Source of the DNA: Deltaproteobacteria bacterium
GTDB taxonomy: Bacteria; Myxococcota_A; UBA9160; UBA6930
Direction: 5' to 3'
DNA length: 64,000 nucleotides
Assembly (NCBI GenBank): GCA_016875395.1
Contig: VGRF01000012.1
Span: forward strand, 56,907-120,906
Shown here: in pieces, positions 9,589 to 21,149 of the stretch
How positions within the stretch are numbered: the first letter of the stretch is position 1
Layout: the number at the start of each line of letters is the position of its first letter
The notes under the pieces: generated by a model
The model's input: the letters and a program-made list of their open reading frames with translations, nothing else
What the model was told of the DNA's origin: nothing
The model's database searches: none
Program-made: the position numbers and the translations under genes

Positions 9589-11992
9589 TGGCTTCGCGCA
9601 CCGCCTCGCAGATCGCGGCGGCGTCGGCGGCGCGATCGAGCCGATCGACGAGCAGCTCCGCGCGCTGCAGATCGAGCTCGAGCGAGCGCGGGTCGAGCGG
9701 GTCGAGCAGGCGCCGGCGCAAGTCGAGGCGCGCGCACAGCACGTCCCAGCGCCCGATCTGCCCCAACACCTCAGCGAAGCGCGCCTCGGCGTCGTGCGGT
9801 GCAGCCTGCGCGTCGACGACATTCTCGAGCACGGCGCCCGCCGCGCGCAGGTCTCCCACGCGATCCATCAGCAAGCACGCCAGCTCGTACCCGCGTGCGG
9901 TGCGCTCGTCGCCGCTCGCGACGCTCGCGAGATGCCGCAGCGCAGCGACCTGGGCATCGAGATCGTCGCTGCTCGCGAGGAGCTCGACGACGGCGCGCGC
10001 GCTCGAGATCTCTTCCGGCCGCAGCGCGAGCACGGCGCGATGCGCGGCGAGCGCGGCCGCGGGCTCGCCCAGCTCGTGCGACAAGGCAGCGATGCGGCGG
10101 CGGTTCACCAGCTGCGGCTCGCCGGAGATGCGCGGGTCGAGCTTCTGGAGCGTCGCGAGCTCGCCCACGCGGTCGCCGACGGCCGCTTGCAGGCGCGCGG
10201 CGTGCGCGAGCACCGCGGCGTCTTCGGGGCGCACCGTCGCGAGGCGCCGCAGCCAGTGCAGCGCGCGGGCTGCGTTGCCGCGCTCTTCGTGAATGCGCGT
10301 GAGCTCGCACACCAAGAATGCGAGCCGCTCGCGGTCGCTGGTCTCCTCCGCTTCGCGCTCGAACGCGACGAGGATCGCCTCGTCGTCAGCGGTCGCGAGC
10401 GAGATGCGCTCGACGCCTTGGCGCGCGCGCCGATCGTCGGGGTTCGCGGCGAGCGCGGCCTGATATCCGTCCTTCGCGCCGTCGAGGTCTTCGCGTTCGA
10501 GGCGGAGGTCGCCGACGCGCACCCACAGCTGCGCGGCGTCTGCACCGGTCGCCGCCTGCGCCGCGCTGCGGAGCCGCTCCGCGAGCGCGTCCCAGTGCTC
10601 GAGCTTGCGTGCGACGCGCTCGTAGCCGGCGATCGCGGCGCCGTTCGCACGCGCGAGATCGAGGGCCTGCGCGTAGGCGTCGAGCGCCGTCGCGAAGTCG
10701 CCGCGCTCCTCCTCGTGGAAGCTGCCGAGGCGCACCCAGAGCGCGACCTCGCGTTCGCCGCCCGGGCGCTCGGAGAGCTGCGATTCCACGAGCTCGACGA
10801 ACTCTTCCTCGCGCCCAGCCGCGGCGAGCGCGTCGGCGAGTTGTGTCGCCACGTCGTTGCGCCCCGGCTCGCGGGCGAGCGCCTTGCGCAGCTGGTCGAT
10901 CGCCACATCGCCCGCGCCGCGCGCGCTTTCGAGCTGCGCGCTCTCGCTCAGCGCGTCGATCGGCGCCGCGTCGCCTGCGAGCTCGGTCGCGCGCTTCAGG
11001 TGCTTTGCGAGCGCCTCGGTGTTGCCGAGCGCGCGCTCCACGTCCGACAGATACAAGTGCACGACCGGGTCGTTGGGGAAGAGGTCGAGCGCGCGCCGGA
11101 ACCACTTGCGCGCGTTTTGCGGGTCGTTCGCGCGTTCGAGTTGAACGCGGCCCGCGTCGTGAGCGATGGCGAGCTTCTCGAGGCGGTCCTTCGACAGCGC
11201 GAAGCGGCGGTCCTGCAGGTCGTCGAAGGCGCTCCACTTCTGTCCTGCCTCGGCGCGGGCAGCCAGCGCTGCGAGAGCGGACGCCTGACTCGGGTCGTCG
11301 GAGAGCGCCTTGCGGAAGTTCTCGGATGCGCGAGACGCGTCGCCGAGCCGCTGCTGCAGATTCGCGAGCCGCGCGAGCGCTGCGCCGCGCTCGGCGCCCT
11401 GCAGACCGTGCGAGGCCTTCTCGAGCGAGGCTGCCGCGGTCGAGAGGTCGCCCGCTTGCTCCGCGGCGTTCGCGAGGCCGAGCAGCGCCGGCGCGTAGGT
11501 GGCTTCGGCCGCGAGCGCCTGCTCGTAACAACTGCGCGCATTCGCGGCGTCGCCACGCTTCTCGAGCCAGAGCGCGCCGATCTCGCTCGCGAGCTGGGCG
11601 CGCTCCGACGGGCGCATCGGCAGCTTCGCCTCGGCGTCGGCGAGCGCGAGCACGGTGTCCCATTCGTCTCGCTTCGTGAGCAAGCGGCGCAGCTGCGTGA
11701 TCGCGGCGCGCAGCGTGGGATCGAGCGCGGTGGCCTCGCGGTACGCCGCGATCGCTCCGTCGCCGTCGCCGAGCCGCTCCTCGCGCGCTTGTGCGAGGCG
11801 CTGCAGCACGCGCGCACGCTGTTTCGGCTGCTTCTCCGCCGTGAGGTCCGTTGCGCCGAGCCTGCGCTCGTACAGCGCCGCGAGCTCACTCCACTCGCCC
11901 GCGACGAAGTACGCCTCCTCCAGCGCGGCGAAGGCGACGCCGTCTTCGGGCTTGGCTTCGAAGCGAGCGCGCAGCGCTTGGTTTACGGGCAC
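9568..11992 (-). CDS. Giant TPR protein, N-terminal part (before frameshift)
   Basis: The first ~805 residues of the giant TPR protein, starting at a GTG with GAGGA seven bases upstream. There is no signal peptide; it begins VNQALRARFEAKPEDG and goes straight into TPR helix pairs such as AIAAYREATALDPTLRAAI and ARKWFRRALDLFPNDP. The repeat frame ends near EAVREASPRHERAR, where a (CG)n run appears to lack one CG (or carry one extra base). After it this frame runs on, as Arg-rich nonsense, to a stop at 8702. The intended continuation is the segment at 4144-9588. The next gene upstream, an NtrY-type kinase, is divergent. Confidence 0.8.
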
Positions 11993-12128
11993 AGGAGTCC
12001 TCGCAGGCGGTTTCCCGGGCTTCTGCCGGTCGTCTGCGTTTCGGCGTTCCCGTGCCCCGTCTTGATCGCCTTTGCTTTCGCGTGGCGGCTCGGTTTGAAT
12101 TGGCGTGACGCGGGGTTAGGCGAGGACG

Positions 12129-14388
12129 ATGCAGACCGGGGACAGCCAGCCGCCTTTCGAGCGTCGCCCGTTCGGCGAGGCAGAGCGCAAGCGCACGCGG
12201 CGGGACCTCGTGCTCGTGCTCGGAGCCCTCGTCGCGCTGGGCGCGGTGATCGGGGTGGAGCAGCGCATCGCGTCGCTGCCGGACTCGGTGCCCTTCGCGG
12301 ACTCCGTGCCGTTCCTGCTGCTGAACGCGATCTCGGCCGTGCTGATCGTCGTGCTCGTCTACCTCTCGGGCCGCCAACTGGTGCGGCTCTGGTTCGAGCG
12401 GCGCGCCGGGATCTTCGGCGCTCACCTCAACGCGAGGTTCGTGCTCGCGCTGTTCCTCGTCGCGACGGTTCCGATGGGGATTCAGCTCGCGGTTTCGTCG
12501 TCGCTGATCACGGCCTCGATCAACGCGTGGTTCGGCCTGCAGATGGATCGCGCCATCGACGACAGCGGCGAGGTGGCGACGGCTTATTACGACGCATGGC
12601 AGGACATCTCGCAGCACTACGGGAGGCAGCTCGCGAGCGAGATCACCGAGCGGCGCTTGTTGCGGGAAGGCGAGCGCGGGCAGCTCGAGTCGTTCGTGCG
12701 CGCCAAGCAGCGCGAGTACGGCCTCGGCGTGGTGCAGGTGTTCCCGTACGGCGAGAGCGAGCCGATCGCGACGCTGGTGAACCCGTCGCAGCCGGACGCC
12801 GCGCTCGCGGCGCGCGACAGCGCCCTCGTCACCGCGGCGTTCACGGGCGAGGAAGGCGCGCTCGTCGACGAAACGGGGACCGACGCTGGCGACGTGATTC
12901 GCGCCGCGGCGCCGATCCGCTCGTCGGATCCGTCCCGCGCGCAGGAAGTCGTCGGCGTCGTGGTCGTCAACCACGTCGTGCCGAAAGCGCTCGCCTACAA
13001 GGTCGATGCGATCCGCGCCGCGGTCGCCGAGTACCGCAACGTGAAGCCGTTCGCGGAGCGGATCGGCCGCGTGTTCACGCTCGTGCTCGTGCTGATCTCG
13101 CTCGCCGCGGTGCTGTTCGCGCTGTGGTGGGGCCTGCGCATGGCGAAGGGCGTGACTGGTCAAATTCGCGAGCTCGCGGAAGGCACCGCGAAGGTGGCGA
13201 ATGGCGATCTCGACGTCGTCGTCACGCCCACGACCGACGACGAGATCGGATTTCTCGTGCGCTCGTTCAATCGCATGACGAGCGATCTCCGCGAAGCGGG
13301 CGCCAAGCTCGAACGCGGCCGCGCCGAGCTCGACCAGCGCCGCCGCTACATGGAGATCGTGCTGCGCAACGTCGACGCCGCCGTGGTGTCACTCGACGCC
13401 GACGGCCGCATCGGCACGATCAACCGCGCGGCGCTGCGGCTGTTCGGCGTGGCGGATTCGCCGAGCCCGATCGGGCGCAAGCTCGACGAGGTGATCACGC
13501 GCGCGGAGCTGCTCGAGGTGCTCCGGGATCTCGCGGCGCAGGCGCGGCCCGGCGTGCGCGAGAGCGTGCGGCGGCAGACCTTGATCGCGGGCGGCGAGGG
13601 CGCGCACACGCTGCTCGTGACGCTCTCGCTGATGCAGGACGACGAGGGCCGCGCGCTCGGCAGCGTGGTCGTCGCCGACGACTACACCCAGGAAGTTCGC
13701 GCGCAGCGCATGGCGGCTTGGCGCGAAGTGGCGCGGCGCATCGCGCACGAGATCAAGAACCCGCTCACGCCGATTCAGCTGTCGGCGGAGCGCATCCGCC
13801 GCCGCTTCCGCGACAAGCTCGCCGTGAGCGACGAAGACGCGCGCGTGTTCGACGAGTGCGTGGATACGATCACCAGCCACGTCGAGGGCATGAAGGTGCT
13901 GGTGAACGAGTTCTCGCAGTTTGCGCGGCTGCCGTCGGCGAACCCGCAGCCGGGCGACCTCGACTCGCTCGTGCAGGAGGCCGTGGCGAGCTACGCGGGC
14001 GCGAGCGGCGTGCGCTTCCGCGTCGAATGCGCGGGCGATTTGCCCAAGGTCGACTTCGATCGCGAGCAGCTGCGCCGCGTGCTCACGAATCTCGTCGACA
14101 ACGCCTGCGCCGCGGTGCAGGTGCAGCCCGGCGGCGGCGAGGTCGCGGTCTCGACGCGCCTCGACCACGCGCGCGAGACGGTGCGCATCGAGGTGGCCGA
14201 CGACGGCGTCGGCATCGCGGACGCCGACCGCGCGCGCATCTTCGAGCCTTACTACTCGACCAAGCCCGACGGCACCGGCCTCGGGCTCGCGATCGTGGCG
14301 CGCATCGTCGCCGATCATCACGGCTACGTGCGCGCGCAGCGCAACTCGCCGCGCGGCTCGCGCTTCGTGGTCGAGCTTCCGGTGCGTT

Positions 14389-14396
<8 letters not shown>
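12129..14396 (+). CDS. ntrY: NtrY-type sensor histidine kinase
   Basis: A 755-residue membrane sensor kinase. Three hydrophobic segments lie in the first ~130 residues and another near 315-340, enclosing a large extracytoplasmic loop. A HAMP-like linker follows, then a PAS domain (MEIVLRNVDAAVVSLDADG), a HisKA helix with phospho-acceptor H540 in AHEIKNPLTPIQLS, and a GHKL ATPase with N, DDGVGI and GTGLGLAI boxes. This architecture and the downstream activator match NtrY/NtrX, which responds to nitrogen or redox status in other proteobacteria; the signal here is not shown. Its TAA overlaps the response regulator by 8 nt, so the pair is translationally coupled. Confidence 0.9.
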
Positions 14397-15742
<1,346 letters not shown>

Positions 15743-15753
<11 letters not shown>

Positions 15754-16216
15754 GGACGGCGAAGCATCGCGCGCGTTCGAGGTCCGCCCCGCGCGGCTGA
15801 CCGAGTGCGCGGCGATCGCGGCGCTGATCGCGCGCGTGCTGCCGGCCGACGCTTGGAGCGCGCCGCAGCTGAGCAGCGAGATCGCGCTGCCCGAGGGCCG
15901 CGTGTGGGCCGCGAGCGAAGGCGGCGCGCTAGTGGGCTGTCTCGTGGCGCGGCGGGAGCTCGATGCGCTCCACGTGCTGCTGATCGGCGTCGCGCCCGAG
16001 CGGCGCCGCAGCGGCATCGCGGGGCGGCTGCTCACGGCGCTGATCGCGGGCGAGCACGGGCTCGCCGAGGCGTACCTCGAGGTGCGCGAGGCCAACGCGG
16101 GAGCCCAAGCGTTCTATCGCGCGCTGGGCTTCGGCGTCGCGGGTCGCCGCCCGCGTCACTACGCGAGCGGAGAGGCGGCAGTCCTAATGACTCGAAGCCT
16201 CGCGCCCCGCGGGTAG
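15743..16216 (+). CDS. RimI-like GNAT N-acetyltransferase
   Basis: A 157-residue GNAT-fold acetyltransferase. The acetyl-CoA loop is GVAPERRRSGIAGRLL, preceded by a strand (HVLLIGV) and followed by EVREANAGAQAFYRALGF, which closely matches RimI (N-alpha-acetylation of ribosomal protein S18). Other N-terminal acetyltransferases share this pattern, so substrate is uncertain. The GTG start overlaps the ntrX stop by 11 nt, making it the third gene of that operon. A hairpin with a T-run follows at 16219-16239 and should end the transcript. Confidence 0.8.
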
Positions 16217-16218
16217 AG

Positions 16219-16239
16219 GCCCGCTCCGTCGGGCTTTTT
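16219..16239 (+). terminator. Intrinsic terminator after the ntrYX-rimI operon
   Basis: Stem GCCCG / CGGGC (16219-16223 with 16230-16234), hexanucleotide loop CTCCGT, then five T. It begins 2 nt after the acetyltransferase stop and separates the ntrYX-rimI operon from the rimP-nusA cluster. Confidence 0.75.
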
Positions 16240-16241
16240 CC

Positions 16242-16270
16242 TTGTGGAAACTGAGCAATCTGGATAGGTT
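16242..16270 (+). promoter_or_regulatory. Possible sigma70-type promoter for the rimP-nusA-infB cluster
   Basis: TTGTGG (16242-16247), 17-nt spacer, TAGGTT (16265-16270), directly after the upstream terminator. The -35 box is fair and the -10 box weak (3 of 6). Initiation here would start the transcript near the first arm of the alternative leader hairpin. Confidence 0.3.
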
Positions 16271-16318
16271 ACGCCCGCTTTGAGCGCGCTGAAGAAGTGG
16301 GCGTACACCCACTTTTTT
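16270..16318 (+). promoter_or_regulatory. Attenuator-like leader of rimP-nusA-infB with mutually exclusive hairpins
   Basis: Terminator form: AAGTGGG (16295-16301), loop CGTACA, CCCACTT (16308-16314), running into TTTT. Competing form: TACGCCCGCTT (16270-16280) pairs with AAGTGGGCGTA (16295-16305), 11 pairs with one G-U, and consumes the 5' arm of the terminator. A third hairpin follows at about 16327-16350 with a TTTTTC loop. This is the standard arrangement of a transcription attenuator. What switches it is unknown; NusA, encoded in the operon, is a reasonable candidate. Confidence 0.55.
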
Positions 16319-16386
16319 CGTTTCTGGGGTCCGCTTTTTCGCGGCCCCCGGGGCGGACGGCGGGCCCCGGGCAAGGTGAACGCAAC

Positions 16387-16881
16387 ATGTATGGGGACAT
16401 CCCGCCGGCGATGCGCGACCTGATCGAACCCATCGTGACCGCCCACGGCCTCGAGCTGGTGGACATCGAACGCCACCAGGGCCGTGCGCCTTGGCGTGTG
16501 CGCGTGATCGTGGATACGCCCGAAGGCGACGGTCGCGTCGCGATCGAACGCTGCGCCGAGCTGTCGCGCGAGGTCGCCGTGAACCTCGACGTCGCGGACC
16601 TGATCCCGGTCGCATACCACCTCGAAGTCACGTCGCCCGGGTTCGACCGCGTGCTCGCGCGCGAGAAGGACTTCGAACGCGCGCAGGGCAGCGAGGTGAA
16701 GATCGAGACGCGCGCCCCGATCGACGGCCGCCGCCGCTTCAAGGGCACGCTGACTTCCTTCGCGGAGGGCGCCGCCAACGTCGTGGTCGACGGCCGCCCG
16801 TATCGCGTGCCGTTCGCCGATGTCGCGCGCGCCAACAAAGTCCACCACTTCACGCCCGCCGACTTCTCAGGCGCGGCCTAA
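16387..16881 (+). CDS. rimP: Ribosome maturation factor RimP
   Basis: A 164-residue RimP, required for 30S subunit maturation. N-terminal domain contains LIEPIVTAHGLELVDIE and the conserved VTSPGFDR turn; the C-terminal Sm-like domain follows (FKGTLTSFAEGAANVVVDG). The ATG at 16387 is preferred because AAGGTGA lies just before it and MYGDIPPAM begins the conserved region; the frame is open further upstream, across the leader terminator, and that part is not plausible protein. It heads the rimP-nusA-infB cluster, 25 nt before nusA, as in many bacteria. Confidence 0.95.
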   Translation: MYGDIPPAMRDLIEPIVTAHGLELVDIERHQGRAPWRVRVIVDTPEGDGRVAIERCAELSREVAVNLDVADLIPVAYHLEVTSPGFDRVLAREKDFERAQGSEVKIETRAPIDGRRRFKGTLTSFAEGAANVVVDGRPYRVPFADVARANKVHHFTPADFSGAA

Positions 16882-16906
16882 TTGCTCAGTCGGAACAGGT
16901 GAAGCC

Positions 16907-18214
16907 ATGAACATCGCACCGCTGAAGCGCGAGATCGACCAGATCGCCAAAGACAAGGGCATCGACAAGAAGACGATCATCGGAGCCCTCGAAGAGGCGA
17001 TGAAGCAGGCCGCGCGCCGCAAATTCGGTCTCGAGAAGGAGATCGAGGCCCGCTTCAACCCCGAGACCAGCGAGATCGAGCTGTTCGAGTTCCGCGAGGT
17101 GGTGGAGACCGTCACCGATCGCGAGGCGCACATCACGGTCGAGGACGCGCATCGCCTCGATCCCGAGGCCGAGGTCGGCGACGAGATCGGCGTGAAGCTC
17201 GATACCGCGGACTTCGGCCGCATCCTCGCGCAGACCGCGAAGCAGGTGATCATCCAGCGCGTTCGCGATGCCGAGCGCGACATCGTGTATGAAGAGTACA
17301 AGGACCGGAAGGGCGAAGTCGTCAACGGCACGGTGCGCCGCTTCGAGAAGGGCGCGCTGCTCGTCGACCTCGGCCGCACGGAGGCCGTGCTGCCCGCGAA
17401 GGAGCAGGTGCCGCGCGAGACGTACCGCCCCGGCGACCGCATCCGCGCCTACGTGATCGACGTGACGACGATGGGCAAGGGCGCGCAGGTGATCCTCTCG
17501 CGCGCCTCGATCCACTTCCTCAGCAAGCTGTTCGCGCAGGAAGTGCCGGAGATCTACGAGGGCATCGTGAAGATCGAGTCCGCGGCGCGCGAGCCCGGCG
17601 GACGCTCGAAGATCGCCGTCTCCTCGCGCGACAAGGACGTCGATCCGGTCGGCGCGTGCGTGGGCATGAAGGGCAGCCGCGTGCAGGCGGTGGTGCAGGA
17701 GCTGCGCGGCGAGCGCATCGACATCGTGCCGTACTCGGGCGACCCCGCTCGCTACGTGTGCAGCGCGCTTTCGCCGGCGCAGGTCTCCAAGGTGATCATC
17801 GACGAGAACACGAAGTCGATGGACGTGATCGTGCCCGACGACCAGCTCTCGCTCGCGATCGGCCGCAAGGGACAGAACGTGCGGCTCGCCGTGCAGCTCA
17901 CGGGCTGGAAGATCGACATCAAGAGCGAGTCGAAGATCCGCGAGCTCGCGGATTGGTTCACGCGCGCGGTGAGCGTGGTGCCGGGCCTCGGCGCCGGCGA
18001 GGCCGACGTGCTGCTGCAGAGCGGCATCACGAGCCTCGAGGACCTCGCGCGCTGCCAGGACTCGCTGCTCGCGGGCTTCCGCGGCGTCGACGGCGCGGGC
18101 GTGAAGGCGATCAAGGCGCACGCGGCGCAGCTCGCGCAGGAGAAGGCCGCCGAGGACGCGCGCCTCGCGGCGGAAGCCGAGGCGGCGCAAAGCGGCGGCG
18201 TGCCGCGCGAGTAG
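16907..18214 (+). CDS. nusA: Transcription termination/antitermination factor NusA
   Basis: A 435-residue NusA that binds RNA polymerase and nascent RNA to control pausing and termination. In order: N-terminal RNAP-binding domain (1-~125), S1 domain (EVVNGTVRRFEKGALLVDLG), and two KH domains (VGACVGMKGSRVQAV and LSLAIGRKGQNVRLA). A single C-terminal helix-hairpin-helix follows (VPGLGAGEADVLLQSGI), with an Ala/Glu-rich tail. It lacks the second acidic repeat of the E. coli protein. The ATG at 16907 follows AACAGGTGAAGCC. It sits between rimP and infB in the conserved order and may regulate its own leader. Confidence 0.97.
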   Translation: MNIAPLKREIDQIAKDKGIDKKTIIGALEEAMKQAARRKFGLEKEIEARFNPETSEIELFEFREVVETVTDREAHITVEDAHRLDPEAEVGDEIGVKLDTADFGRILAQTAKQVIIQRVRDAERDIVYEEYKDRKGEVVNGTVRRFEKGALLVDLGRTEAVLPAKEQVPRETYRPGDRIRAYVIDVTTMGKGAQVILSRASIHFLSKLFAQEVPEIYEGIVKIESAAREPGGRSKIAVSSRDKDVDPVGACVGMKGSRVQAVVQELRGERIDIVPYSGDPARYVCSALSPAQVSKVIIDENTKSMDVIVPDDQLSLAIGRKGQNVRLAVQLTGWKIDIKSESKIRELADWFTRAVSVVPGLGAGEADVLLQSGITSLEDLARCQDSLLAGFRGVDGAGVKAIKAHAAQLAQEKAAEDARLAAEAEAAQSGGVPRE

Positions 18215-18253
18215 CAATCCGAAGGCGCGGCGAGCGTCACAGAGCGGAGCGGA

Positions 18254-20698
18254 ATGGCAGCCACGGTACGCGCATACAAGCTCGCCGAAGAGCTCGGGAT
18301 CGATCGCAACGACTTCGTCGCCAAGGCGAAGGAAGCCGGCGTCGAGCTGCGCAATGCGATGGCGATGCTCGACGACGCGCAGGTCGCGCTACTGCGCGAG
18401 AAGCTCTCCGCGAAGAAGGTTGATCGCGTCACCGAGGCGCGCGTCGAAGTGAGCGGCGCGGCGGTGATCCGCCGCCGCAAGCGCACGGAGCCCGAGCCGC
18501 CGCCGCCTGCGCCCGAGCCGGTAGCAGTGCCCGCCGTGGCCGAGCCGGTCGCCGTCGAGCTGACGCCCGAGGTGCAGCCCGATGCCGCAGAGCCGTCCGC
18601 GGAGCCGGCGAAGGACGCGGAGGCCGAGCCGATCGCGGCGGCGCCCGCCCCGGCGGGAGAAGAAGACGAAGAGGAAGCGCGCCAGAAGGCGGCCGCTGGC
18701 CGCGCGCGCACGGGCGCTCGCGACGAGGCGGCGCCTGCGGCGGAGGTGCAGACCCGCAAGCAGTTCCGCGAGGTCGTGAACCTGCGCGAGCAGGAGATGC
18801 TCGCGAAGCAAGTGGTTGGCCGTGCGGCCGCGCCGCGCACGCCGGTCGTCGATCCGCGCACGCTCGCATCGCCACGCAAGAAGAGGCGGGACGCACCAGT
18901 GAAGAAGTCGGCCATCGCCGCGGCGGCAGCGAAGCCCGGCAAGCGCGTCGTGCGCGTCGAGGGCGAGATCTCGGTCGCCGATCTCGCGCATCAGCTCGGC
19001 GTCAAGGCGCCGCAGATCCAGGGCAAGCTGATGGGCCTCGGCATGATGGTCAGCATCCAGCAGACCATCAACGCGGAGACCGCCGCGCTCGTCGCGTCCG
19101 AGTTCGGCGGCGAGGTGCAGGACACGGGCTTCTCGGAGTCGGAGTACCTCGACGCGCCCGCAGAGGCTGGCGGCGAGGAGAAGGCGGGCACGCCGCGGCC
19201 GCCGGTCGTCACCGTGATGGGCCACGTCGACCACGGCAAGACCTCGCTCCTCGACGCCCTGCGCAAGGCGAACGTCGTGGCGGGCGAAGCGGGCGGCATC
19301 ACGCAGCACATCGGTGCGTATCAGGTCGAGACCGGCGGCCACACGCTCACGTTCATCGACACGCCCGGCCACGCGGCGTTCACGTCGATGCGCGCGCGCG
19401 GCGCGCAAGTGACGGACATCGTGATCCTCGTCGTCGCCGCGAGCGAAGGCATCATGCCGCAGACGATCGAGGCGATCTCGCACGCGAAGGCGGCGGACGT
19501 CCCGATCATCGTCGCGGTCAACAAGTGCGACCTGCCCGATGCGAACCCGGCGCTCACGCGCCAGCGCCTGATGGAGCACGGCATCGTCGTCGAGGACTTC
19601 GGCGGTGAGACGCTCGCGGTGAACATCTCGGCCACGAAGCGCACCGGGCTCGACAAGCTGCTCGAAGCGATCGTGCTGCAGGCCGAGCTGCTCGAGCCGC
19701 GCGCGGATGCTTCGATTCGCGCGAAGGGCGTCGTGCTCGAGGCGCAGCTCGACAAGGGCCTCGGGCCCGTCGCGACGGTGCTCCTGCAGGAAGGCACGCT
19801 GCGCCGCGGCGACATCATGGTCGTGGGCACGCACTACGGCCGCGTGCGCATCATGAACGACGACAAGGGCGAGCAGATCAAGGAGGCCGGGCCGTCGAAG
19901 CCCGTGCAGGTGATCGGCCTCTCGGGAGTGCCCGGCGCCGGCGACGTGATGCACGTAGTCGAGTCCGAGCGCGTGGCGAAGGAAATCGTCGATCACCGCC
20001 TCGACGAGGAGCGCAAGGAGAAGGCGCCGGCCGCGAAGCCGAAGATCTCGCTCGAGGATCTGTTCGCGGGCGCGGGCGACGGCCCGAAGGAGCTCGCGCT
20101 GATCGTGAAGGCGGACGTGCAGGGCTCCGCCGAGGCCATCAGCGCCGCGCTCGGCAAGCTCTCGACCGAGAAGGTGAAGGTGAACGTGATTCACGTCGCC
20201 GTCGGCGGCGTGACCGAGAGCGACGTTCAGCTCGCGCAGGCCAGCCGCGCGATCGTGGTCGGCTTCCACGTGCGCCCCGACGCGAAGGCGCGCAAGGCCG
20301 CCGAAGGCAGCGGCGTCGAGATCCGCACGTACCAGATCATCTACGAGCTGCTCGACGAGGTGAAGGCGGCGATGGCGGGCCTGCTGCCGCCCACGACGAA
20401 GGAGGTCGTGCTCGGCCAGGCCGAGGTGCGCCAGCTGTTCAGCATTGCGAAGGTGGGCACGATCGCGGGCTCCTACGTCACGGACGGCCTCATCCGCCGC
20501 GGCGCGACGGGCCGCCTCGTGCGCGATGGCGTGCAGGTGTGGCAGGGCAAGTTCTCGTCGCTCAAGCGCTTCAAAGACGATGCGCGCGAAGTTCAGACTG
20601 GTTTCGAGTGCGGCATCGGCCTGGACGGATTCAACGACCTCAAGGTCGGTGACGTCGTCGAGGCGTTCGAGATTGAATCCCGGCCGGCGGAGTTGTAG
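18254..20698 (+). CDS. infB: Translation initiation factor IF-2
   Basis: An 814-residue GTPase that places initiator tRNA on the 30S subunit. A first IF2_N module (about 1-50) is followed by a Pro/Ala/Glu-rich linker and a second IF2_N module ([20 protein letters not shown]). The G domain carries GHVDHGKTS (G1), the switch [18 protein letters not shown] (G3), NKCD (G4) and SATKRTG (G5); domains II-IV complete it. Start ATG follows AGCGGAGCGG. A structured repeat element lies immediately downstream, between it and ylxP, which could give infB its own 3' end or a processing site inside the operon. Confidence 0.97.
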   Translation: MAATVRAYKLAEELGIDRNDFVAKAKEAGVELRNAMAMLDDAQVALLREKLSAKKVDRVTEARVEVSGAAVIRRRKRTEPEPPPPAPEPVAVPAVAEPVAVELTPEVQPDAAEPSAEPAKDAEAEPIAAAPAPAGEEDEEEARQKAAAGRARTGARDEAAPAAEVQTRKQFREVVNLREQEMLAKQVVGRAAAPRTPVVDPRTLASPRKKRRDAPVKKSAIAAAAAKPGKRVVRVEGEISVADLAHQLGVKAPQIQGKLMGLGMMVSIQQTINAETAALVASEFGGEVQDTGFSESEYLDAPAEAGGEEKAGTPRPPVVTVMGHVDHGKTSLLDALRKANVVAGEAGGITQHIGAYQVETGGHTLTFIDTPGHAAFTSMRARGAQVTDIVILVVAASEGIMPQTIEAISHAKAADVPIIVAVNKCDLPDANPALTRQRLMEHGIVVEDFGGETLAVNISATKRTGLDKLLEAIVLQAELLEPRADASIRAKGVVLEAQLDKGLGPVATVLLQEGTLRRGDIMVVGTHYGRVRIMNDDKGEQIKEAGPSKPVQVIGLSGVPGAGDVMHVVESERVAKEIVDHRLDEERKEKAPAAKPKISLEDLFAGAGDGPKELALIVKADVQGSAEAISAALGKLSTEKVKVNVIHVAVGGVTESDVQLAQASRAIVVGFHVRPDAKARKAAEGSGVEIRTYQIIYELLDEVKAAMAGLLPPTTKEVVLGQAEVRQLFSIAKVGTIAGSYVTDGLIRRGATGRLVRDGVQVWQGKFSSLKRFKDDAREVQTGFECGIGLDGFNDLKVGDVVEAFEIESRPAEL

Positions 20699-20707
20699 GG
20701 GGCGGCG

Positions 20708-20832
20708 AGGTTCACTCTTTTCCTTGTTGACTTCGCAAAGCGCTCCGAAGACTCCGCGCTTTGCTGCCCGCTTCGCTTGTGGCCTCGGCCGACCTGCTCG
20801 GAGGAGCGTTCGTCAGCGAGGTCGTTCTGGCG
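20708..20832 (+). repeat. Dispersed variable-stem hairpin repeat, copy A
   Basis: About 125 nt between infB and ylxP. Perfect 9-bp stem GCAAAGCGC / GCGCTTTGC (20735-20743 with 20756-20764) around the 12-nt loop TCCGAAGACTCC. Flanks shared with the other copies: CTTGTTGACTTC before it, and GCTTCGCTTGTGGCCTCGGCC after it, then GGAGCGTTCGTCAGCGAGGT. Same orientation as infB and starting about 10 nt after its stop. Copies B, C and D share flanks and loop but have different stems. Confidence 0.85.
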
Positions 20833-20867
20833 CGTGAGCGAACACGTCAAGGCATCGAGGGCGATCG

Positions 20868-21149
20868 ATGTTTGTTGCCGCCGCGAGGGTTGAAGTTCAC
20901 GTGCACGGCTCGCAGTCGCTGAAGCAAAAGCGGGGCGTGATCAATTCGATCAAGCAGCGGGTTCGGAACGAGTTCAACGTCTCGATCGCCGAGGTGGGCG
21001 GGCAGGACACGTGGCAGATCGCCGTGCTCGGGATGGCGGCGGTTTCGGAAGAGGCGCAGGACGCGCGCGTGCGGCTGGAGAAGGCGATCGACTTCATCGC
21101 CGGGCTGCATCTCGCGGAAGTGATCGATCAGGAAGTGGAGATTCTGTGA
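20868..21149 (+). CDS. ylxP: DUF503 family protein (YlxP-like)
   Basis: A 93-residue protein of the DUF503/YlxP family, which commonly sits between infB and rbfA. Recognisable motifs are VEVHVHGSQSLKQKRGVI at the N-terminus, RVRNEFNVSIAEVGGQDTWQ in the centre and the C-terminal IDQEVEIL. The role is not firmly established; family context points to ribosome or RNA work. Its TGA overlaps the GTG start of rbfA (GTGA), so the two are translationally coupled. The gap to infB is unusually filled by repeat copy A. Confidence 0.9.
   Translation: MFVAAARVEVHVHGSQSLKQKRGVINSIKQRVRNEFNVSIAEVGGQDTWQIAVLGMAAVSEEAQDARVRLEKAIDFIAGLHLAEVIDQEVEIL

Noticed and set aside
9568..9600. Programmed ribosomal frameshift in the giant TPR gene
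   Set aside because: No slippery heptamer or downstream stimulatory structure is evident; a dinucleotide loss or one-base gain in a CG run is simpler.
16297..16386. Upstream start for rimP at 16297
   Set aside because: It would place translation through the leader terminator and add 30 unconserved residues; ATG 16387 has a good ribosome site and fits RimP.
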